A stretch of 52,298 nt of DNA from Bifidobacterium erythrocebi (GTDB taxonomy: Bacteria > Actinomycetota > Actinomycetes > Actinomycetales > Bifidobacteriaceae). This document shows positions 1 through 8,900 of this stretch, piece after piece. The first letter of the stretch is position 1, and each line of letters begins with the position of its first letter. Made by a program: the position numbers and the translations under genes. The notes beneath the pieces were generated by a model that was not told the origin of the DNA, ran no database searches, and worked only from the letters and a program-made list of their open reading frames with translations. The stretch spans positions 1-52,298 of the forward strand of contig NZ_JAAIIF010000017.1 in NCBI RefSeq assembly GCF_012932675.1, read 5' to 3'.

Positions 1-73
1 CGCGAACGAATGGTCGAACCGCCGCTACCTGGACATGTCCCGGCTCGATGACAACCTCGTGGAAGCGAACTGA
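1..73 (+). CDS. 3' end of an unidentified gene (partial)
   Basis: Reading from base 2, an open frame of 23 codons ends at TGA (71-73); the last residues include RYLDMSRLDDNLVEAN. The composition looks like real protein and no other frame is open across the stretch, so this is probably the C-terminus of a plus-strand gene that begins outside the window. It converges on the sortase gene at 607-2331. Too little is visible to name a family. Confidence 0.45.
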   Translation, partial: ANEWSNRRYLDMSRLDDNLVEAN

Positions 74-146
74 TCATCGCGCCATGGACGGCCATGATCC
101 AAAGTGCGCAACTTTTCGGGCACTACCGGCGAAAATCGCAACAACT

Positions 147-246
147 GTGACCCAGTGACAATAACTGTGACTGGAGTGACGGAATCTGTCACCCTGGTCA
201 CAGTTGCGGTCACGATCACCTCGTGTTGTTGTCACTCCGGTCACAG
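147..246. repeat. Dispersed GTGAC palindromic element, copy 1
   Basis: Repeated GTGAC/GTCAC pentamers are arranged as an imperfect palindrome. The core (167-201) reads GTGAC-TGGA-GTGAC, then a GGAATCT centre, then GTCAC-CCTG-GTCAC. The core closely matches the near-perfect palindrome at 29281-29339, and a more diverged relative lies at 11677-11756. On the minus strand one frame reads as VT-rich spurious peptide. It lies in the convergent region downstream of the sortase gene. I infer a REP-like repeat; its role is unknown. Confidence 0.7.
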
Positions 247-310
247 TAATCCCCGGCCGCAAAGGCAACCGTCGCAGAGACAACCATGCAACCGCAGCAA
301 CCGCAACCCC

Positions 311-625
311 GCGTCCAATACATCCAGTCGGGACATGTCCGTTACGGGGGGGCACGTCCGTTACGGGGGCACGTCCATTACGGGGCACGTCCATTACATC
401 CAGTCAGGCCATACCCGTTACAGCCAGTCGTCAGCGTCCGTTACATCCAGTCGCCCGCACGCGTCACACACCGCGCTTCACCCGCACGCGTCACACACCA
501 CCTGTCACATCCAGTCGGGTCGTACCCATTACAGCCAGACAACCACAACCGCGCGTCCATTACATCCAGTCAGGCCGTCCATTACATCCAGCCGCACCCG
601 CGTCCGTCACAGCCAGTCGGGCCGG
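311..625. repeat. Degenerate tandem array carrying copies of the sortase stop region
   Basis: About nine imperfect copies of a roughly 21-bp motif whose plus-strand core is TTACATCCAGTC, mixed with a second motif around GCACGTCC. The last copy overlaps the final codons and TGA of the sortase gene (607-609). On the minus strand each copy reads GAYTGG[A/C]TGT followed by AA or GA, so eight of nine copies hold a stop triplet at the same place; the most distal has TAT. G-runs of 7, 5 and 4 occur in successive GCACGTCC copies (346-385). It looks like tandem amplification of the 3' end of the gene. The rest of 74-606 holds only this and the GTGAC element. Confidence 0.75.
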
Positions 626-2331
626 CTTCCGGCGTGCTGGATCAGCATCCAGCGGTCGCGGTTCGGGGCGAGGCAGCCGAGCCACAGCCACACGGCCAGC
701 ACGCATCCGCCCGCGACCAGCGCCACGCGCACGGCGATCGCGCGCACGTCTTTGGGTGCGGCGTCCGGGTCGGGGATCGGGTGCGGGATTTTGCCGCGCA
801 GCCCGGAGACCAGCAATCGGTGCGTGTTCACGCCGTATGGGGTGCAGGTCATGAGTGTGATGCGGTCTTTGCCGGGTTCCACTTTGAGTTTGCTCACGTC
901 GCTGGGTTCGATCACGCTGATGCGGTCGACTTTGTAGCCGAGGGTTTCACCCATCACGTCGATGTAGATGTAGTCGCCTTTGCGTAGTTCGTCGAGACGG
1001 GTGAACAGTTCGGCGTTGACGAGGCCGCGATGCCCGGTGAGTACGGTGTGGGAGTTTTTGCCGCCGGCGGGTAGTGAGGTGCCGTAGAGGTGGCCTACGC
1101 CGCGGGCGAGCGCGTCTTCGCTGGTGCCGTGGTAGATGGGGAGGTTGACGGAGATTTTGGGGATGCGTACGGTGCCCATCACGCCTTCGCCGGTGTCGAG
1201 CAGGCTTTGGTATTCCTTGTCTTTGGCGGCGAGGGAGTCGTCTTCTTTGGAGGTTTTGCTGCCGCCGCTTTCGCTGGCGAAGGGGTCGTGGGCTTCGCCG
1301 ATGACGCTTTGGCTGGTTTTGGCGAGCCGCTGGTTGTAGGCGCGGGCGGCGGCGAGGGCTTCTTTGGCTTTGGGGTAGGGCCAGCCGGCGACGGTTTTGG
1401 CGGATTGGCTGGAGACGTTGTTGGCTTGGTGTTGTTCGGAGGCGCGCATGGCGAATGGGGTGCCGATGACCAGGGCGGATACGGTGATGAGCAGGATGGA
1501 GAGGATGCCGAAGAAGTTGGAGCGGCGGGTTTCGCGGCGTTCGGCTTTGCGTTCGGCGAGGCCTTCCTGGTCGGTGCCGGTGATGTGTTCCCATGTGGTG
1601 AGGGTGAGGGGTGTGGTGGCTGCCGGGTTGGGGGTGATGGTGGCGGTGAGTGGGAGTGGCGTGTAGAGGGATGGGAGTATGGGGCCGTTGGGGTTGGGGC
1701 TGTGGTCGGGGTCGGGGGTGGTTGGTGCGGCGATGGGGTTGATGGGGGTACCAGGCGCGCTGAGTGTGCTGGGTGTGTTGTGGTCGGATGGGTCAGTTAG
1801 GTCGGCCGAATCGGATTCGGACGGGTCGGATTCGGACGGCTCATCATCAACAAACGTTGATGCAGCAGAGGCGTCGGAGCTGGACTCGGCGGAGCTGTGC
1901 TCAACAAACGTTGATGCTTCATTCCCAGCGATTCCAACGGTTTTCGAATCGCGCTCAACAAATGTTGATGCTGCGGCAACGCCAACGAGCGGCTCAGCGT
2001 CACGTGATTCACCATCAACAAACGTTGATGGTTCGGCACTGCGTTCGGCGTCGTCTGCATCAACAAACGTTGATGCGGCAGGCTTGGAAGTCACATGACC
2101 GGCCGCGTCCAGAGCGACCTGGGAAGGCATATCGCCATGCAAGTCATCGCGCAACCCGCCGCGCACATCACCGCGCGAATCAGCCGAAGCGCCCGAAACA
2201 TCCAGGCCAGCCGAGTCGCCTGAATCAGTTGGCGAATCCGCAGCGGCGGATAATCCCGGCACGAAGCGTGCAAGCAAACCGCACAGGCGAGATGCCACGT
2301 CGCCTACGTGGCGCGTACGCTTGCCGCTCAT
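607..2331 (-). CDS. Class C (pilus) sortase with long repeat-bearing N-terminal extension
   Basis: Transpeptidase of 574 residues that would polymerise the pilins encoded just upstream (3873-11194). The sortase domain shows catalytic His434 (LTGHRGL), Cys496 (TCTPYG) and Arg505 (HRLLV), a DPF lid motif typical of class C, a membrane segment near 272-295 and a C-terminal membrane segment near 533-556. Class C sortases are usually 250-400 residues; the excess here is a Ser/Asp/Pro-rich N-terminal region carrying several ASTFVD motifs. The start is chosen at 2331 because AGAGGAG precedes it at normal spacing; an in-frame ATG at 2394 has no such site. It is separated from its pilin genes by a DUF3800 gene, so it probably needs its own promoter in 2332-2675. 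The last codons lie within a tandem repeat. Confidence 0.93.
   Translation of the reverse strand: MSGKRTRHVGDVASRLCGLLARFVPGLSAAADSPTDSGDSAGLDVSGASADSRGDVRGGLRDDLHGDMPSQVALDAAGHVTSKPAASTFVDADDAERSAEPSTFVDGESRDAEPLVGVAAASTFVERDSKTVGIAGNEASTFVEHSSAESSSDASAASTFVDDEPSESDPSESDSADLTDPSDHNTPSTLSAPGTPINPIAAPTTPDPDHSPNPNGPILPSLYTPLPLTATITPNPAATTPLTLTTWEHITGTDQEGLAERKAERRETRRSNFFGILSILLITVSALVIGTPFAMRASEQHQANNVSSQSAKTVAGWPYPKAKEALAAARAYNQRLAKTSQSVIGEAHDPFASESGGSKTSKEDDSLAAKDKEYQSLLDTGEGVMGTVRIPKISVNLPIYHGTSEDALARGVGHLYGTSLPAGGKNSHTVLTGHRGLVNAELFTRLDELRKGDYIYIDVMGETLGYKVDRISVIEPSDVSKLKVEPGKDRITLMTCTPYGVNTHRLLVSGLRGKIPHPIPDPDAAPKDVRAIAVRVALVAGGCVLAVWLWLGCLAPNRDRWMLIQHAGSRPDWL
1845..2077 (-). repeat. Five in-frame palindromic repeats encoding ASTFVD
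   Basis: Five copies of TCAACAAACGTTGATG (plus strand; starts 1847, 1901, 1955, 2015, 2060; the copy at 1955 has one substitution) lie within the sortase gene. Each holds the inverted repeat TCAAC-N4-GTTGA. Spacings are 54, 54, 60 and 45 bp, all multiples of three, so every copy reads S-T-F-V-[D/E]. Codons are nearly identical between copies while the spacer sequences differ completely. That suggests conservation, or recent spread, at the DNA level rather than only at the protein level. Confidence 0.85.
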
Positions 2332-2543
2332 ATGCACTCCTCTGCGGTGTGTTGCGCCGCCTTCGCCGGCCGCGCTCCTTTTCCCATGCACCAATCTAGC
2401 GCACGTTCCTTGGCGCTCCGGCAGATGGCGCGCACACCCGCGACAAATTCGCCGAGTCCGACTCGGTGCCTACGCCCTCACTTGAAGAAGCACACTGGTG
2501 AACACAAAAGCCTGCCTGCATTGAAAGTCGGCTTCATGTCGTC

Positions 2544-2558
2544 GGGGACTCAGTCCCC
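2544..2558. other. Small hairpin between sortase and DUF3800 genes
   Basis: GGGGAC-TCA-GTCCCC, a perfect 6-bp stem with a 3-nt loop, lies in the 344-bp gap 2332-2675. Nothing else coding is seen in the gap. It is downstream of the DUF3800 gene and upstream of the sortase gene, so it could end the DUF3800 transcript, but it lacks a T-tract on the minus strand. Confidence 0.35.
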
Positions 2559-2675
2559 TTAGGTGTAGAGCGGGCTTTCGCTATATCTTCTTCCACTCTT
2601 CTTCCGCCATAACCAAGCCGTCTAGTCGGCATTACCAATGGCGACCAACAGCAACCTACAGCTATCAGACAACGA

Positions 2676-3542
2676 CTAATACGCTCTGGGAATCGGATTC
2701 TCCGTCAGGTTTCTGAATCGTCGAGCGAGAATATCGATTTGCTTGTCCATAGCCGTGGTATCGCACGACTGTTTCGTAGTGCCGTCCCGCTTGGTGTCGC
2801 CGCCTCGGCGTCTATTTCTAAAGGAGGCGTCGAAGAAACGCATATCGGTTTTTGTGTAGTCGCTCACGGCCCGCTTTTCACGCAGCAAACTGTATGTACA
2901 GAGCAGATCTGCTACTTGGAATAGTTTGTATTGGGATGGGCTGACTTTTTCTTTGAAGACGAGCTCATCTTCGACAACGTTACGGTTGAACGATTCGTGG
3001 ATTAAATCGCCCAACCATTTCTGCCCGTTATCGTAATACACCTTTATGGTGTCGAAGGTACGCAGGCTGTCACGATTGTTGCAGATGAAATCGTCGAGCC
3101 AATCCCGGATTGCGTCCTCCATGGTTTTACGCCCTGATTCCGGCATTTGGCACTCGCCGTTGCGCGCGGGATTGGGGTCGCAGTATTGCCGGCGATCAAT
3201 AATGCAGATTCTTCCAGATATGCCTACTTTTGCACAGGCATTTGCAAAATCAACGGTTTTGTTGAACAGCTTTCGCCGCTCCTGAAGACTAAGCGGCTGG
3301 TACGGGCGTTCGCCTCTGATCAGGTTGTACGAGTGCAGGGCATGGTTCCTGGAAATGCATGGGATTTTCATGTTTTCCAGTCCGTAATTCAATTGATCTA
3401 CCAAACCGGAGATATCAGCATGCTGGTTGTGGAACACCAAACTGACCACATAGAAGGCGTCCTTGCAACTGTTCAGCTGGCATGGCGCTGAAAGTTCGCC
3501 GGACTCATCGATGAAGATGCTAAGCTCGCGGTTTTTAGTCAT
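2676..3542 (-). CDS. DUF3800 domain protein inserted in the pilus locus
   Basis: A 288-residue protein with DUF3800 hallmarks: N-terminal FIDESG (residues 11-16), a central KVYYDNGQKW segment and the late FQVADLLC motif. DUF3800 is an RNase H-like family of unproven function, often found on mobile elements and in defence neighbourhoods; that association is general knowledge, not shown here. The gene and its upstream region (to about 3720) are clearly more AT-rich than the pilin and sortase genes on either side, and it interrupts the usual pilin-then-sortase order. That points to a later insertion. No strong ribosome binding site is seen; a GC-rich hairpin sits 17 bases before the ATG. Confidence 0.82.
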   Translation of the reverse strand: MTKNRELSIFIDESGELSAPCQLNSCKDAFYVVSLVFHNQHADISGLVDQLNYGLENMKIPCISRNHALHSYNLIRGERPYQPLSLQERRKLFNKTVDFANACAKVGISGRICIIDRRQYCDPNPARNGECQMPESGRKTMEDAIRDWLDDFICNNRDSLRTFDTIKVYYDNGQKWLGDLIHESFNRNVVEDELVFKEKVSPSQYKLFQVADLLCTYSLLREKRAVSDYTKTDMRFFDASFRNRRRGGDTKRDGTTKQSCDTTAMDKQIDILARRFRNLTENPIPRAY

Positions 3543-3558
3543 AGATAGAAAGTATATA

Positions 3559-3579
3559 GGGCGGGGATATACCCCGCCC
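3559..3579. other. GC-rich hairpin just upstream of the DUF3800 gene
   Basis: GGGCGGGG-N5-CCCCGCCC is a perfect 8-bp stem ending 17 bases from the DUF3800 start codon. It is followed on the minus strand by T-rich sequence. It could be a second terminator for the pilin operon or a 5' leader structure that limits translation of the DUF3800 gene. The AT-rich stretch 3600-3720 behind it has no gene and may carry the promoter. Confidence 0.5.
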
Positions 3580-3788
3580 TTGGAGGGACCGAAAGATCAG
3601 CCCCGGATTCGTAACTTTTTGCAAAAATGAATTAAATGTTCAATAAGCAATAAACAAAGTATACGAACAGTTGCTAATTATTCCATAATTTTGAAATACC
3701 GCAAATCGTTCCGGCGAGTCTTTGGTGTTCAGCCGTCTTGCTTGCTCGGGGTGAGAATAGACGCACGTGTTGGTGACTGAAATGAAGC

Positions 3789-3818
3789 GAGGGGTGGAGA
3801 CGGCGGTCTCCACCCCTC
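3789..3818 (-). terminator. Terminator of the operon B pilin gene
   Basis: A perfect 12-bp stem (3789-3800 and 3807-3818) with a 6-nt loop lies 55 bases past the pilin stop codon. It is followed on the minus strand by CGCTTCATTTCAG. Position and strength fit an intrinsic terminator that separates the tip-pilin transcript from the DUF3800 and sortase genes. Confidence 0.75.
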
Positions 3819-3872
3819 ACGGGTTACTGGTGAGCTAGAGGGGTGCCACCGTGGTGACACGGCTCCGGCTTA

Positions 3873-5864
3873 TCAGATGCGCACGGCCCTGGAGTTGGAC
3901 TTGCGGGAACGAACCGCAGCAGCCACGCCAGCGCCAGCCAGCAGCACGCCGGCCGCGATCACGGCCACCAGACCCGCACCACCGGTCATAGGCAGCTCGG
4001 TCAGGTTCTTAGCGTTCTTCACGTTGATGGTGAAGCTGTTGCCATCTTCTGCCTGATCAATACGGGTATCCGACTTTGCGTCAAGGCTGACCTCTTCTTC
4101 AGTCAGCTCATAGTCACCCCAAGTAGTAGCACCATTCGGCTTGCTGGAAGTGTCCTGCTGATACACGGGGGTAATGGTGATGTCGAAGCTCGGCAGGTCA
4201 AAGTTGGTGTAACCAGTCGCGGCCGAGGTTTCCTCAACCGTGTAGGTTCCCTGCTTCAGACCGTCGAAGCCGGTGACATTGCCATCCTTATCGGAAATGA
4301 ACTTGGTCGCCTGGTCTTTGTTTGCAGTTGTGGTCCATTCGCCCGAGTCCGACTTGACGAGATAGTTGCCATCCTTTTCCGACACCACGAAGGTGGCGCC
4401 GTGCCAGTCGTCGCCAGCACCTTCAGGCTTGGTCAGAGCGGTACCGTCCATGTTGGTCTTGTTCAGCTTGAACTTGAAGGTGTACACGTTGACTTCGCCG
4501 CCGGGAATAGTCTTCGCGTCATTAACATCGTCGAACTTGTTGGAGTAGGTCAGCTCGACCTTGTTCTTGTTCGGCACATTACTGGTCGGAGTGGAGATCT
4601 TGGCGTCCTTGTTGAGCTTGGCCTTGACAATGATGGTCACGGTTTTGCCGTAGTTGTTAGCAACAGCATCAGAGTTGACATATGCGCCCAGATCGATAGT
4701 GGTCTTGGTTGCATCGGCTGGGTTGCTATCGTCGGCAGTCTTGCCATCATAAGTAACCTTTGTGGAGCTATCTGTGCTGTATTTTTCACTGGTCAGAGGG
4801 GTATCACCGACCTTCACGCTTTCCACTCCCTGAATAGTCAAGCCCTTTTCAGCGGTATCGGTCACGATCAGCTTGCGGCAATCCGCATCACCAACGGAAT
4901 ACGTGGAGCACTTGGCGTAGGAAGTGTAGTCCGGGATGACGGTGGTCAGCTCGTAGTAGATGTCGTCACCGATGTTGTAATCCGGATTGTCGACGGACTT
5001 ACCCTTCGCGTCCACGACCTGCTTGGCGATCTGCGGCTGGCTGGACTTGAGGCTGACCTTACCGACCTTGTCGCTCTTCACCGAATCCTTAGTTGAGTCA
5101 AGCATCGCTTCGTTCGGAATGGTGGAGGCGACCAGAATCGGAATGGACTGCGTGGACTTCGCGCTGGACGGGTCAGCAGTGGAGGCGGTTTCACCGGCAT
5201 TAGTGGAGGCCAAATCGGTGGTCTCAACCAGCAAGTAATAGCCCTGATTGACAGGGTTCGAATATCCCGTCGAAGAAGACTTCAGAGGAGTCTTACCTTC
5301 TGCAGTAGCATATTCCGGATTCGTCAGATTCTTCTTCAGCGCGTTGGCCAGCTGGCGCAATGCGGTACTGTCCTGCTTCGACCAGTCCGTCAGCTGAGTC
5401 TTGCCACCCGTGGTCTTGTCGGACACGTTCGCCATGATCCAACCCATCGGATTGTTCTCAGCGGTATCGTCGGCGCTGACGAAGTAGTTATTATCCTGCG
5501 AATACAGTTCATACAGGCTCTTATCCGTATGCACATCATCCTTCACCTCCTTCATCGCCGCTTCGATTTCACTGGTGTGCGCCGGATCGGTCGCCATCTG
5601 GTAGGTGAAGCCGGCTTCGGCCTTCGTGTCAGAAGCCGCGGCATAGAACCAGCCCAAGTGGTAGCCGCTGAACTGGTGTTCAGCGGTATCGCCGCCAGCG
5701 TTGGTAATGGTGATGGTGCCTTCAGCCGTTTGGGCTTCACTTGTTATTTCACCGCTGCCGCCACCGTCAGCAGCCCAAGCGGAGCTGGCGCCGAGAGCCA
5801 TGCCGCTGAGTGCGATGCCCAGGGCTGCGAGCCCTGAGATCACTCTCTTCATGTTCGTGTTCAT
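3873..5864 (-). CDS. Major (shaft) pilin of operon B, LPMTG-anchored
   Basis: A 663-residue secreted backbone pilin. The signal peptide covers about residues 1-31 (cleavage after SAWA). A central isopeptide-type pilin domain carries the YNIGDD segment, and a C-terminal CnaB-like domain has the E-box YTVEETSAATGY near residue 540. The sorting signal is LPMTG near 622, followed by a hydrophobic stretch and the basic tail RSRKSNSR. Length and layout fit FimA-like pilins with about three domains. The segment SQPQIAKQV is a candidate pilin motif supplying the lysine for sortase-made isopeptide bonds. Translation starts at ATG 5864 behind AAAGGGA. It follows the tip gene by 119 bp and is the likely substrate of the sortase at 607-2331. 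Confidence 0.93.
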   Translation of the reverse strand: MNTNMKRVISGLAALGIALSGMALGASSAWAADGGGSGEITSEAQTAEGTITITNAGGDTAEHQFSGYHLGWFYAAASDTKAEAGFTYQMATDPAHTSEIEAAMKEVKDDVHTDKSLYELYSQDNNYFVSADDTAENNPMGWIMANVSDKTTGGKTQLTDWSKQDSTALRQLANALKKNLTNPEYATAEGKTPLKSSSTGYSNPVNQGYYLLVETTDLASTNAGETASTADPSSAKSTQSIPILVASTIPNEAMLDSTKDSVKSDKVGKVSLKSSQPQIAKQVVDAKGKSVDNPDYNIGDDIYYELTTVIPDYTSYAKCSTYSVGDADCRKLIVTDTAEKGLTIQGVESVKVGDTPLTSEKYSTDSSTKVTYDGKTADDSNPADATKTTIDLGAYVNSDAVANNYGKTVTIIVKAKLNKDAKISTPTSNVPNKNKVELTYSNKFDDVNDAKTIPGGEVNVYTFKFKLNKTNMDGTALTKPEGAGDDWHGATFVVSEKDGNYLVKSDSGEWTTTANKDQATKFISDKDGNVTGFDGLKQGTYTVEETSAATGYTNFDLPSFDITITPVYQQDTSSKPNGATTWGDYELTEEEVSLDAKSDTRIDQAEDGNSFTINVKNAKNLTELPMTGGAGLVAVIAAGVLLAGAGVAAAVRSRKSNSRAVRI

Positions 5865-5944
5865 TTCTTTTTCCCTTTCGTGTACGCCGCGCGTTCAACG
5901 TGTTCTGGTCATCGCACGGCTGGTACTACATCTCTTGACGCTTT

Positions 5945-5958
5945 GGGGGGTACCCCCC
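5945..5958. other. Perfect palindrome G6-TA-C6 between tip and shaft pilin genes
   Basis: GGGGGGTACCCCCC lies 26 bases past the tip gene stop and 80 bases before the pilin start. Operon A has a different GC-rich inverted repeat in the same place (16158-16200). It may lower read-through or stabilise an mRNA end so that shaft and tip are made in different amounts. The homopolymer arms could also be prone to slippage. Confidence 0.4.
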
Positions 5959-5983
5959 GCGGCATCGTTTACTGTATTGCTGT

Positions 5984-8900
5984 TCATAGACGAGGCTGTG
6001 CATGTGGTATTGCCTTCCGCCGTGAATGCTTCCGCGCCATTGCGCAGATGCCGGCGAGCAGAGCAAGCCCGCCGCCCACAGCGAGAATGTCCCTACCTGT
6101 CCAATCACCTCCCGTCATTGGAATAGCGGTTGCTATTACGGTCTTCTGGTTCACGATGCCGCCAAGGCCGATCACAAGATTGACCCGCTGCATCGCTCCC
6201 GAAGAAGTCTGGTTGTGTGCCGCATCACCGGTCTCGGCCTTCGTTGGCCCAACCGTGAATGCCGTCTCTTCCGCTTTTGGAGTATACCCCCTTGGCGCGG
6301 CGGTTTCCACAAGCGTGTACTCGCCCCACGGAAGCTGCCTCAGCGTGAACTTGCCAGGCGTGGGATCCGAGTCGTTCCAAGTGTTTTTGCCATCTGTGCC
6401 GGTGTTTGCGCCCGTGCCGCACAGCGATTGCATGCCACTTGTTGTGCAATCGATAACATCATACGTTTGCTCATTTGCAAGCTTTACGTATACGCCTTCC
6501 GCGGTATCGTATGCAGCTTTTTGCACAAGTCGCCATTGGGAACCGGCAAGCAGCTTGGTTTCGTCGTCACTACCGACCTTCTGCCACGTGACCGTGCCGA
6601 GCGTACGCGCGTTCGCAATATCTCCGATAGCGAACATGAAGACCTGCTGGTCGTAATCGACCTGCTTGGTGGAGATCGTCGCGCCGGCGGTCGTGCCTGT
6701 GGCGCCGGTGGTTGTGCCAGCAGTCGTGCCGTCCGCATCGCCGACCGTGTTCTGATACCACTGGCCGGTCGTATCCGCACCTTCTGCGGGACCGAACGTG
6801 AACGTGCGTGTGGTGGCGTCAACCGTGTAGCCTTCCGGCGCTGTGCTTTCCTTAAGCTCATACACGCCCCAGCCCAGGCCGGTTACGGTGAACTGGCCCG
6901 CCGCACCATCCATATCCACGTATGGCGTGGCCTCTGTGGCCAATTGCGTGGAGCAGTCGTTGATGACGGCGCCTTGTGCGTCCGTGCTTTGCCCGTTCAC
7001 GCAGTCGGTGATGGCGTGCGCGACCTTATCTGCATCGGCAATCTGCGAATACGTGGCTTTACCGTCCGCACCCCACGCAAACGATTTCACCTTGGTGATC
7101 GACCACTCCGTACCGCCGAGCTTCACTGTCTGCTCGCTGCCGCCCGCGGTCTGTTTCACCTTCGTGACCTTGTTCCACGTGACCGTGCCGGTCATACGCG
7201 TATTCGGCACCTTATTCACGCCCGACGTGCTCCCCGATTGCAGTGCCGGATCCCATGTTGTGGAGCCGTCCGCCTTGATGGTGACGGTATAGCTTGCCGC
7301 TGTTCCCGCGAAACCATTCGGTTCCACGACCTCGGTAAGCGTGTACGTGCCCGCTTCCAGATCCACAATGCGGAAGCCGCCCACGGTGGCGTCCATGTCG
7401 CACCGGCCATTGGTGTCACCGCACGAGTAGATGGTTTCCGTGGCAGTATCGCCTGTAGTGCTTGTACTGCCAGTGGAACCCGTGTTGTCTGCGGTGACGG
7501 CAGCGCCGGCAGCGCTGGTGCCGCCCTCCCCCGACTGTACGGCCGTGCCCTGCGCCGACTTGCGCTGTTGCGCCGTAGCCTGCGCAGCGGCCTGCGTTGT
7601 GGTCTTTGTCGTGGTCTGTGCAGATTTCTTCGCCGTAGCCTTCGCGCGGGTCTTTGCGGCGCTCTTCGCTGTACTCCTCGCGTTGCTCGCCTCGCATCCG
7701 CTTGGCGCACTCGTCTGCTTCGTGCTGTTGCTTTCCACGCGCAAGCTCGTGTAGCTGCCGCCCGGGAACTGGAACACGTCGCCATTCGGATCCACACCGT
7801 TGGAGCCGTACCACCGGCGATTATTATCCAGCCGCCCGTTGTCGCGGAAGTAGTAGCCGTAGTTCTCCTGCACCTGGTCGCGCGGAATAGTCGCCACCAC
7901 ATACTCGCTGTTGCAGACGGCCTGAGTCATCTTCGCTGTGGCATAGTTGCCGTTGCTCTTCTGCTGGTAGGCGAGCCAATATTCGCCCCACGAATTGTTC
8001 ACCGCACCGGTTTTGAAATACACGGTCAGCTGCGAGCCGTCACGCACCGTCACCGTGATGCTCGCCGTGGCACCACCCGCCGTGCGCACACGAATAGTGG
8101 CCTTACCAACCGCGAGCGCCTTGAGTGTGGCCGTGGTGTCGGTGCTACTGTCGCTGCCTTTTGCCGTGACCGTGGCGACGCTGGTGTTGCCGCTCGACCA
8201 GGTGAGCGTGGTGTTGCTCGGCGTTTTGTCGGCCGCGAGCGTGCGCGTCTCGCCTTTGTTCATGCTGATGGACGTGGTGGAAGGATTGATGATCCGTACC
8301 GTTTCCTGCGTGGTGGGCGGGGTGATGGAACAGCCGGAAGGCATGCCATTGGTGAGGGTGCCGGCGGAGATATAGCTGTCGTAGTTCACACTACCGCTCA
8401 ACGTGAGTTCGGCGGCATAGTCGTGGGAATAATTATGCGGGTCCTTGTTGTTGTTATCCCACAAACCATTGGAGGAATACACATCAAATTCAATGGCCTT
8501 CTTGTCCGGATTGCTGAAGGTGATCTTCCACCACTCGTTGCAGCCGGAGGCCTCCATGGAAAGACCCTTCACCCACGTTGTTCCGCCGTCCAGCGAATAC
8601 TGGAACGACGGCGTGGTGTTCTCCCCAAACACACTCTTCGGGTAGTACACCGTGGTGGTGGCTTTGGTTTCTGGCCTGCTTTCACCCGTAACCGTCACCG
8701 TCATGCTTGCGCACTTCGTGACGTCCATTACCGAGCATGCCTTGATGGTGGTTGTGCCCGCCGCGATCGGTGTGACCAGTCCGCTGTCCGCGTTGACCGT
8801 GGCCGCGCCCGCATTCGAACTCGTCCATGCAACCCTTTGCGGCAAGCCATCCGTGGAACCGTGTGCGTCGGTTACTTCAGCGGTCAAATCGGCGATATCC

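Noticed and set aside
104..987. Overlapping plus-strand frames of 216-277 codons over the sortase 3' end
   Set aside because: They run through the repeat array and the antisense of the sortase; the composition (Arg/Ser/His-rich repeats) follows the DNA repeats.
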